A program made the position numbers and the translations under genes. Under the pieces are notes generated by a model. That model was not told the origin of the DNA. It did not search any database and saw only the letters and a program-made list of their open reading frames with translations. From Candidatus Omnitrophota bacterium (GTDB lineage: Bacteria > Omnitrophota > Omnitrophia > Omnitrophales > Aquincolibacteriaceae), in the NCBI GenBank assembly GCA_023246995.1, contig JAHFHI010000096.1, positions 1 through 6,015 on the forward strand: 6,015 nt of DNA, given 5' to 3'. Below, one piece after another: positions 1 through 4,781 of the stretch; the stretch's first letter is position 1; every line of letters starts with the position of its first letter.

Positions 1-273
1 GCCGCGGCCGAAAGGCTCGGCATCACGGTCATCGCAAGCGCTTCGCTCCTGCAGGCGCGCTTGAGCGGAAAACTTCCCGAGTTTTTGGACGGCCATTTCG
101 AAGGTCTTGAAAAATCTTCCCAGCGTGCGATTCAGTTTGCCCGCTCGGTCCCGGGCATCACGACCGCTCTTGTGGGGATGAAAAACCGCGCGCACGTGTC
201 CGAGAATATGGAAACCGCCAAACGGCCGGCCCTGACCGAAGAGCGGCTTGTCTTGATGTTTCAGGGAAGCTGA
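1..273 (+). CDS. Aldo/keto reductase, C-terminal fragment (5' end outside window)
   Basis: Frame 1 is open from the first base to a TGA at 271-273, giving the last 90 residues of a protein. Visible landmarks are AAERLGITVIASASL near the start, then a run containing QFARSVPGITTALVGMK followed by HVSEN. In NADPH-dependent aldo/keto reductases this C-terminal pattern (a late barrel strand, then the R-S-x-P-G-I-T-x-A-L-V-G-M loop and the H-V-x-E-N helix) forms part of the cofactor-binding end of the (beta/alpha)8 barrel. The catalytic Asp/Tyr/Lys/His residues lie upstream and cannot be checked. A TTG at 61 is in frame but is internal, because the family match begins before it. The gene converges on the SDR gene with about 22 bp between stops and no clear terminator hairpin. 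Substrate is unknown. No link to the downstream operon is evident. Confidence 0.85.
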   Translation, partial: AAAERLGITVIASASLLQARLSGKLPEFLDGHFEGLEKSSQRAIQFARSVPGITTALVGMKNRAHVSENMETAKRPALTEERLVLMFQGS

Positions 274-295
274 AGCGAGAAAGTTCTAAGAGCGC

Positions 296-1051
296 CTAAA
301 GAAGCGAAAGGCCGCCGTCGGCAATGACGGTCTGACCGTAAATCCAGCGCGCCTCGTTTGAAACAAGGAAGGCCGCCACGTCGGCTAAATCTTCGGGTTC
401 GCCGATCCGCCCGGCCGGGGTTCTTTTTACAATTTCATCTTTCAGATTTTGAGAACCGCCAAAGGCTTTCAGGGCATCGGTATTGACCAGGCCGCCGGAA
501 ACGCAGTTGACCCGGATGCCCTTGGGGGCGAATTCCGCGGCCAGGTAGCGCACCAGTGTTTCAAGGGCCGCCTTGGAGACCCCGATCGCGCCGTAATTGG
601 GGATATAGCGGTGGGCTCCGAGGCTCGAGATGGCCAGGATATTTCCCGCACGTTTTTTCTCCATCGCGGGCAGAAACTTCTGCGCCAGGATCAGGAGAGC
701 CCTGGCATTGATGTCCAGGCTAAGCGCCCATTGGTTGGAGCGCAGTTCATGAACGGGTTTGAAAGCGCCAAGCGCGGCATTATGAACCAGAATATCCAGG
801 GTTCCAAAACGGGCAAGAACCGCCTGGGCCATTTCGGAGAGTTCTTTTTCATCCCCCACATTGGCTTTGAAAAGAGCTCCCTCGGCCCCAAGCTGAAGGA
901 TCTGCTTGAGAGTCTCCTGGGCGGCCGTGTCGTCGCGCACGTAATTAAGAGCGATGGAGGCCCCCAGGCTCGCGAACTTGAGGGCCATGGCCCTGCCGAT
1001 GCCGCGCGAAGCCCCCGTAATAAGAGCAATTTTCCCGTCCAGGCGTTCCAT
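296..1051 (-). CDS. fabL: FabL-like enoyl-ACP reductase (short-chain dehydrogenase/reductase)
   Basis: A classical-length SDR of 251 residues from ATG at 1051, or 254 from an in-frame TTG at 1060. ATG is preferred because it begins directly at the usual MERLDGKIALITG N-terminus. In 254-residue numbering it shows the NADP(H)-binding TGASRGIG (15-22), the NAA motif (94-96), ISS (144-146) and a C-terminal GQTVIADGG. Instead of the SDR Tyr-x3-Lys, the segment NYGAIGVSK gives Y156-x6-K163, the enoyl-ACP reductase spacing. This segment, VSGGLVNTDALK and the C-terminus closely resemble what I recall of Bacillus subtilis FabL. The predicted role is NAD(P)H-dependent reduction of trans-2-enoyl-ACP, the last step of fatty-acid elongation, in the cytosol. 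It is transcribed divergently from the biosynthetic operon, so it may serve housekeeping fatty-acid synthesis. The main alternative is a 3-oxoacyl-ACP or other carbonyl reductase. The SDR family is certain; the FabL subtype is likely. Confidence 0.88.
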   Translation of the reverse strand: MERLDGKIALITGASRGIGRAMALKFASLGASIALNYVRDDTAAQETLKQILQLGAEGALFKANVGDEKELSEMAQAVLARFGTLDILVHNAALGAFKPVHELRSNQWALSLDINARALLILAQKFLPAMEKKRAGNILAISSLGAHRYIPNYGAIGVSKAALETLVRYLAAEFAPKGIRVNCVSGGLVNTDALKAFGGSQNLKDEIVKRTPAGRIGEPEDLADVAAFLVSNEARWIYGQTVIADGGLSLL

Positions 1052-1059
1052 GGCTCTCA

Positions 1060-1088
1060 AGCATAGAGAGGCGTTTTCGGGATTGCAA
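1060..1088 (-). promoter_or_regulatory. Possible sigma70-like promoter for the FabL-like gene
   Basis: Reading leftward, TTGCAA (1088-1083) and TATGCT (1065-1060) are separated by 17 bp. Each matches the -35/-10 consensus at four of six positions. Transcription would begin within a few bases of the ATG at 1051, leaving almost no leader, so either the transcript is leaderless or the real promoter lies further upstream. Support is weak and comes from sequence match and position only. Confidence 0.3.
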
Positions 1089-1102
1089 TAAAAATCATCC
1101 CG
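1078..1102. repeat. Inverted repeat CGGGAT-N13-ATCCCG in the divergent intergenic region
   Basis: Perfect 6-bp arms lie at 1078-1083 and 1097-1102, with centres 19 bp apart, close to two helical turns. The repeat overlaps the putative leftward -35 element and lies upstream of the rightward promoter. It could be an operator for a dimeric regulator shared by the two transcription units. No regulator gene is visible in the window, and a repeat this short can arise by chance. It has no T-run, so it is not a convincing terminator. Confidence 0.3.
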
Positions 1103-1128
1103 CCGGACCCTTTGGAGGAAGATTTGCT

Positions 1129-1158
1129 TTGGGACATTCCCGAAGAGGGTGCTATAAT
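1129..1158 (+). promoter_or_regulatory. Probable sigma70-like promoter of the biosynthetic operon
   Basis: TTGGGA (1129-1134) and a perfect TATAAT (1153-1158) are spaced 18 bp apart just upstream of the methyltransferase gene. The transcription start would fall near 1165. That is only about two bases before the TTG at 1167, which bears on the choice of the methyltransferase start. As the only good promoter seen upstream of the tightly overlapping genes that follow, it probably drives the whole operon. Confidence 0.6.
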
Positions 1159-1166
1159 GCCTGCAT

Positions 1167-1808
1167 TTGGCGCCGCAAACGCTTGATCCCCTTCAAAAAA
1201 TCCGTGGTTTCCAGCGCATTTTGATGGATAGGGTGATTCGGAGTTTTCCGGAGCTCCGCCTCGAAAAGCGAGCCGATGAATTTATCCGCTTTTTTGAAAA
1301 ATATCTTCCCGCGAGCAGCCGGGTTCTGGATGTCGGCGGGGCGTGGGGGTTTTACAACAGGCCGCTTAAAAGCCGAGGGCACCATTTGACGGTTTTAGAC
1401 GTGGTCAAGCCCGGATTCCAGAAAGCGCCGCTGGTTCTTTATCGGCCCGAAGAGGCTTTCCCGTTTGCGGATAAAAGTTTTGACGCGGTTTTGCTCATCA
1501 CCATGCTGCATCATGTGCCGGATCCGGAGGCGATTCTTCGGGAGGCCGGAAGGGTGAGCCGGGGTATTGTGGTTGTGGTCGAGGACCTTTACCGTCATCC
1601 CCTTGGCAGGATTTGGACGATTTTTCGGGATATGCTTTATAATTTCGAATTTTTCGGCCATCCTATGCGGTTCAAAAAACGCTCGGAATGGTCGGAGATT
1701 TTTAAAAGAATGGGATTCGGAAAGCTCTTCGAGACCGAAATCTATACCTGGCTGGCCGGGCTGCGAATCCTAAACGGCATTTTTATCTTGAAACCGCCGA
1801 CGCGATGA
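1167..1808 (+). CDS. Class I SAM-dependent methyltransferase (type 11-like)
   Basis: Up to 213 residues from TTG at 1167. An ATG at 1224 (residue 20) is an equally serious start, because the promoter places the transcript start near 1165 and TTG would then be leaderless. Neither has a clear Shine-Dalgarno. Motif I is VLDVGGAWGF (53-62), a variant of the D-x-G-x-G-x-G loop that binds S-adenosylmethionine. LDVV (77-80) supplies the acidic residue after strand 2, and SFDAVLL with ITMLHHVPDPEAILRE (104-126) is the motif IV/post-motif region typical of Methyltransf_11 enzymes. The C-terminal 60 residues hold an aromatic stretch (about 149-167) and the final strand. It is the first gene of the operon and overlaps the next by ATGA. 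A tailoring O- or C-methylation of the pathway product is inferred from context; aryl polyene clusters also carry a methyltransferase. The substrate cannot be read from sequence. Confidence 0.82.
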   Translation: MAPQTLDPLQKIRGFQRILMDRVIRSFPELRLEKRADEFIRFFEKYLPASSRVLDVGGAWGFYNRPLKSRGHHLTVLDVVKPGFQKAPLVLYRPEEAFPFADKSFDAVLLITMLHHVPDPEAILREAGRVSRGIVVVVEDLYRHPLGRIWTIFRDMLYNFEFFGHPMRFKKRSEWSEIFKRMGFGKLFETEIYTWLAGLRILNGIFILKPPTR

Positions 1809-2239
1809 ATTTTTTGCTTGAGGGTGCAATCGAGACCCACTATCAAAAGGGGCGCGGTTTGGGACTGAAGGGAAGGGTCCCGAGCGAAGCGGCATTTTTT
1901 CAGGATCATTTTCCGGCTTTTCCGGTCCTGCCCGGTGTTTTGGCGCTTGAAATTTTGAAGCGGACGGCGGAGCTTTTGGGAGAAAAGGAAAACCCCGGAA
2001 GGAAAAACACGGCTTCCCGGCTCTGCGGGCTCGAAGCGGTTCGATTCAACTCTTTTTTGCGGCCCGGGGATGAATGGGAAGCCGATCTCCAGCTTGAAGA
2101 AGGCGAGGCTTCCGGAAAAAGTATGTGGAAGGCCAAGCTTGTTTCAGGCGAACGCACAGCCGCCAGCGCGCGTTTGATTTTAGAATCGCAAAGGCACGTT
2201 TTAATGAAGGCAGAAGACCAAACCTCGGCATTCTTTTAA
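1805..2239 (+). CDS. FabZ/FabA-like hotdog 3-hydroxyacyl-ACP dehydratase (catalytic)
   Basis: 144 residues, the usual size of a single-hotdog dehydratase. The central segment FFQDHFPAFPVLPGVLALEI (31-50) fits the FabZ signature H-F-P-x-x-P-x-x-P-G-V-x-x-x-E. H35 and E49 are 14 residues apart, as in FabZ His54/Glu68. The protein is therefore predicted to dehydrate 3-hydroxyacyl-ACP to trans-2-enoyl-ACP. The typical A-Q following the Glu is replaced by K-R-T, and the helix is followed by a charged insert (about 59-72), so the acyl pocket is likely specialised. Residues after about 128 form a polar tail with no recognisable motif. The ATG at 1805 overlaps the methyltransferase stop (ATGA) with no good Shine-Dalgarno, which suggests translational coupling. 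It probably pairs with the hotdog protein at 3058-3504, which lacks the His. It could correspond to one of the two dehydratase subunits of aryl polyene systems. Confidence 0.82.
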   Translation: MNFLLEGAIETHYQKGRGLGLKGRVPSEAAFFQDHFPAFPVLPGVLALEILKRTAELLGEKENPGRKNTASRLCGLEAVRFNSFLRPGDEWEADLQLEEGEASGKSMWKAKLVSGERTAASARLILESQRHVLMKAEDQTSAFF

Positions 2240-2254
2240 GCGTAGAGTAAATTC

Positions 2255-2263
2255 AGAGGAGAT
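2255..2263 (+). promoter_or_regulatory. Strong Shine-Dalgarno for the acyl carrier protein
   Basis: AGAGGAGAT ends about 9 bases before the ATG at 2273, with the AGGAG core at 2257-2261. It lies in the only real intergenic gap of the operon (2240-2272). The neighbouring genes rely on 4-bp overlaps or weak sites, so this independent strong site fits a need for excess carrier protein over the enzymes. That last point is inference. Confidence 0.65.
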
Positions 2264-2272
2264 AAAAGCGTC

Positions 2273-2668
2273 ATGAACGAAGAAGCCATTTTTGAAAAAG
2301 TGCGGGAAACCCTGTCTTCCGCGCTCGGGGTCGCCCAAAACGATATTCAGCCTTCATCGTCCCTTTCTCGTGATTTAGGGGCCGAATCCATTGATTTTAT
2401 CGATATCTTATTTCGCCTCGAAAAGGTTTTTGAGATCAAGATCCCGAACGGCGAACTTTTCCCCGGCAATATCCTGAATGACGAACGTTTCGTCAAAGAG
2501 GGCCGGGTTACAGCCGCCGGGCTCGAGGAACTCAAAGCGAAAGTTCCCTATCTTGACGTCGCTGCTTTCGCCCGTAATCCGCAGGTCTCGAAGCTCGGGG
2601 ATTTTTTTACGGTCCAGATGATTTTAAGTTATCTTCAGGACCGGCTGAGCAAATCCGCGAAGGTTTAG
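2273..2668 (+). CDS. Acyl carrier protein, extended form (131 aa)
   Basis: The N-terminal 60 residues read as a normal type II carrier protein: helix I (about 4-19), an S/D-rich loop, then DLGAESIDFIDI (34-45) with S39 as the predicted 4'-phosphopantetheine attachment site, and helix II ending in KVFEIKIP. The usual short link to helices III/IV is replaced by about 45 extra residues (60-108) containing GELFPGNIL, FVKEGRV and a segment around KVPYLDVAAFARNP. The canonical closing motif DFFTVQMILSYLQ follows at 110-122. Total length is 131 residues against about 77-80 for AcpP. From memory, carrier proteins with this insert accompany FabF-like ketosynthases in secondary lipid and polyene clusters, so the extension is a subfamily trait and not a fusion or frameshift artefact. 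It carries the growing acyl chain between cluster enzymes and would be activated by the PPTase encoded immediately downstream. ATG with a strong Shine-Dalgarno makes the start secure. Confidence 0.9.
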   Translation: MNEEAIFEKVRETLSSALGVAQNDIQPSSSLSRDLGAESIDFIDILFRLEKVFEIKIPNGELFPGNILNDERFVKEGRVTAAGLEELKAKVPYLDVAAFARNPQVSKLGDFFTVQMILSYLQDRLSKSAKV

Positions 2669-2671
2669 AGC

Positions 2672-3061
2672 TTGGCGGCGTCTTCGAGGGTGGGCCGTTT
2701 TGGGGTCGGGATCGACATTTTAAGTTTGAGCAAGGCCTCGGCTTTTTTAAAGCGTCATGGCCGGAAACGGGCCGGGCGTATCTTGAGCCCGCGGGAGTAC
2801 GGGTTCTGGAAGCAAAAACGTTTTAGTCCAAAAGTTTTCGCGAAATTTCTTTGTGCTAATGAAGCATTTTTTAAAGCCTGCGCAGGCCCCTGGCTCGGGA
2901 TCGAAGGGTGGAGCGCTTTAGAAGTTTGTTTTGGGAAAAGCGATCAGTGCAGCGTCCGCAGTTTGAAGAAAGTTTCAGGCCGCCCCGCCGGGGGATCCGG
3001 CGTTTTTTTTGAAGAAGACGATTATGTCGGGGCCCAGGTGATGACGGGTTTTCAGGCGTGA
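2672..3061 (+). CDS. AcpS-type 4'-phosphopantetheinyl transferase, divergent
   Basis: 129 residues, close to the roughly 125 of AcpS. GVGIDILSLS (11-20) matches the AcpS N-terminal G-x-D-I motif with the metal ligand D15. FAKFLCANEAFFKACAGPW (56-74) matches the W-A-A-K-E-A-x-x-K-A signature with E64 as second metal ligand and K68, but the Lys before Glu is Asn63. GIEGWSALEV corresponds to the following G-I-x-x-W-x-x-I-E-V region. The C-terminal S-x-S-H-D-x-x-Y-A-x-A-x-V strand is diverged to VFFEEDDYVGAQV. It would transfer phosphopantetheine from CoA to the Ser of apo-ACP, most likely the carrier protein 3 bp upstream. The start is TTG at 2672 with AAGG about 8 bases upstream. GTG at 2690 is possible but has a GAGG too close to it. 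Membership of the AcpS family is well supported; full activity is less certain given the altered signature positions. Confidence 0.8.
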   Translation: MAASSRVGRFGVGIDILSLSKASAFLKRHGRKRAGRILSPREYGFWKQKRFSPKVFAKFLCANEAFFKACAGPWLGIEGWSALEVCFGKSDQCSVRSLKKVSGRPAGGSGVFFEEDDYVGAQVMTGFQA

Positions 3062-3504
3062 ACCCCATGCGTTGGATCCTCCTCGACCGGGTGGCAAGCA
3101 TCAAGCGCGGGCAAAGCGCGGTTTCGTTTGCGCGTATCCCGGAGGCCTCATGGGTCAGCCCGGAACTTCTTTTGATGGAAATGATGGCGCAGACCGGAGG
3201 AATCCTGGCCGGGGCCGAAAGCGATTTTAGACAGGACTTGGTTTTTACCAAGATTGAAAAGGCGGATTTCCCGGGCCCTTTTTCGCGCGGGGAAGAAATA
3301 GAAGTGTTGGCCTCTTCGGAGGAAGCGCGTCCCGAAGGCGGATGGATCGACGCTAAAATTCTTAATTCCCGGGGCGCGCAAATTGCACAGGCACGGTTCT
3401 TGCTAATATCCACGGGATCTCTTGTGCCCGGGGTGCCGGGTTCGGTGACGTTTCACGAAGCGTTTATGGAACATTTTAAAATCAGGGAAAAGGTGCAGGC
3501 TTGA
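3058..3504 (+). CDS. Hotdog-fold dehydratase-like protein lacking the catalytic His
   Basis: 148 residues with FabZ-like landmarks: an N-terminal MRWILLDRV strand, PELLLMEMMAQTGGILAGA (35-53) matching P-G-V-x-x-x-E-A-x-A-Q-x-G-x-x-L, then KIEKADFPGPFSRGEEIEV matching the F-x-x-x-V-x-P-G-D region. E41 aligns with the catalytic Glu, but the residue 14 before it, where FabZ has His of the H-F-P motif, is I27. The segment reads IPEASWVSP instead of HFPGxPxMP. It is therefore predicted not to dehydrate on its own and may be a structural or substrate-gating partner of the dehydratase at 1805-2239. Aryl polyene pathways use two hotdog proteins (ApeI and ApeP), a good parallel from established work. 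The start is GTG at 3058, overlapping the PPTase stop (GTGA); ATG at 3067 is an alternative and removes three residues. The stop overlaps the next gene (TTGA). Confidence 0.78.
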   Translation: MNPMRWILLDRVASIKRGQSAVSFARIPEASWVSPELLLMEMMAQTGGILAGAESDFRQDLVFTKIEKADFPGPFSRGEEIEVLASSEEARPEGGWIDAKILNSRGAQIAQARFLLISTGSLVPGVPGSVTFHEAFMEHFKIREKVQA

Positions 3505-4781
3505 AGCGAAAGATTGTGATCACGGGGATCGGGCTAATCACGCCCTGTGGGGAGGGGTGGGCCCCTTATTGGGATGCCGCCCTTCGGGGCCGATCGTCCA
3601 TCCGGAAGTTTTCGGGTTTCGGAGAGGACATTTTTCCCGTGCCCTTTGCCGGAGAAATTCCGGGTTTTAACCCCGAGGAGTACGTCAAAGCCCGAAAATC
3701 CCTCAAAGTGATGTCCCGCGAAATTCAAATGGCCGTGGTCGCGAGCCATCTCGCGCTCCGGGACGCCGACTTAAGCGCCGGAGATTACGACAAAACCCGC
3801 TTCGGGGTCTCGCTCGGAACCGGCATTATTAATAGCGATCTTGACGAAATGGCGGCCGGAATCCGGTGCGGTTTTGACGAACAGGGCCGCTTTGATATGA
3901 AGAAGTTCGGCCGCGAGGGAATCCGGAGCTTCTTTCCACTCTGGTTTCTGAAATATCTTCCTAACATGCCCGCCTGCCATATTTCAATTGCTCACAATCT
4001 GCTCGGCCCGAGCAACACCGTCACCACCTCTTCGGCGGCAGGTCTGCAGGCCGTAGGCGAGGCCTTTCATGTCATTCAGCGCGGCGACGCCGAGATTATG
4101 CTCGCGGGGAGCACGGACTCCAAACTGAATGCTATGGGCATTTCACGTTTTCACCTTTTGGGACTTTTATCGCACCACCGGGAGGATCCCGGCAGTGCTT
4201 ATTGCCCGTTTGACCGGCGCAGGGACGGCATTGTGGTGGGCGAGGGAGCCGGGCTTATCCTGATGGAGGAGTATGAGCACGCCCGCGCGAGGGGCGCCCG
4301 AATTTATGGGGAAATCGCCGGCTACGGGTCTTCCTCGGATTTTAATTTCAATCCTTCGGCCAAGGAAGACTACGCGGGGAAAAGGGTCGCGATGAGCCGC
4401 GCTCTTGAGGACGCGCGCATGGATTCTTCCGAAGTGGATCTTATTGTGGCCAACGGGAGCGGTATTCCGGAAGAGGACGTGCAGGAGGCGCTTGCCCTGC
4501 AATCGGTTTTCGGGCCTTCGCTTGATCGAAAATTCGTCACCGGCGTGAAGCCCATCACCGGGCATCTCATTTACGGGGCGGGCGGTGTGGAAACCGCGGC
4601 CGGAGTGCTGACGCTGCATGAATCCGTTGTGCCGCCGCTTGCCAATCTCGAGAATCCGGACCCGGAATGTGATCTGCCGTTTGTCACCGAAAAACCCAAG
4701 CCTTTTGAGGGCCGCGCAGTGCTTGTCAATGCCTTCGGTTTTGGCGGCCAAAATGCCGCGCTCGTCTTGAAAAAGCCATGA
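3501..4781 (+). CDS. FabF-like ketosynthase homologue without the catalytic Cys (chain-length-factor-like)
   Basis: A full-length 426-residue thiolase-fold protein from KRKIVITGIGLITPCG (2-17) to the closing VNAFGFGGQNAALVL. Aligned to FabF, the nucleophile loop GPSNTVTTSSAAG (169-181) places S178 where Cys163 belongs. The first active-site His (N-A-H-G-T in FabF) is Asn318 in VANGS. K350 and H355 (VKPITGH) are retained. Position spacing 178-318-350-355 equals that of FabF 163-303-335-340, so the substitutions do not result from misalignment. A protein lacking Cys and His cannot do normal Claisen condensation. In type II polyketide and aryl polyene systems such a KS-beta, or chain-length factor (ApeC in the latter), dimerises with an active ketosynthase, here presumably the next gene. 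The start is TTG at 3501 overlapping the previous stop, with AAAAGGTG about 6 bases upstream; no other start keeps the first beta strand. It ends in an ATGA overlap with the active ketosynthase. Confidence 0.88.
   Translation: MKRKIVITGIGLITPCGEGWAPYWDAALRGRSSIRKFSGFGEDIFPVPFAGEIPGFNPEEYVKARKSLKVMSREIQMAVVASHLALRDADLSAGDYDKTRFGVSLGTGIINSDLDEMAAGIRCGFDEQGRFDMKKFGREGIRSFFPLWFLKYLPNMPACHISIAHNLLGPSNTVTTSSAAGLQAVGEAFHVIQRGDAEIMLAGSTDSKLNAMGISRFHLLGLLSHHREDPGSAYCPFDRRRDGIVVGEGAGLILMEEYEHARARGARIYGEIAGYGSSSDFNFNPSAKEDYAGKRVAMSRALEDARMDSSEVDLIVANGSGIPEEDVQEALALQSVFGPSLDRKFVTGVKPITGHLIYGAGGVETAAGVLTLHESVVPPLANLENPDPECDLPFVTEKPKPFEGRAVLVNAFGFGGQNAALVLKKP

Noticed and set aside
274..295. Bidirectional terminator between the convergent aldo/keto reductase and FabL-like genes
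   Set aside because: The 22-base gap has no convincing stem-loop or T-run on either strand.
449..1066. 205-codon open frame on the + strand opposite the FabL-like gene
   Set aside because: It lies wholly antisense to a clearly recognised SDR, has no recognisable motifs, and is the kind of shadow frame produced by GC-biased third codon positions.
2456..2598. Carrier protein insert considered as a frameshift or a fusion of two genes
   Set aside because: The frame is continuous, and the expected final ACP helix motif resumes after the insert in the same frame, so it is an internal extension.
2871..3413. 180-codon open frame on the - strand across the PPTase/hotdog junction
   Set aside because: It covers two recognised genes joined by a GTGA overlap on the other strand; its Ser/Arg/Pro-rich composition is typical of a shadow frame.
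4167..4751. 194-codon open frame on the - strand opposite the Cys-less ketosynthase homologue
   Set aside because: It is antisense to a full-length, well-matched ketosynthase; the protein is rich in His, Arg and Gly with no domain pattern.
3501..4781. Cys-less ketosynthase considered as a decaying pseudogene
   Set aside because: The frame is full length, the other motifs (K350, H355, closing F-G-F-G-G) are intact, and the gene is overlapped with both neighbours, which points to a maintained non-condensing role.
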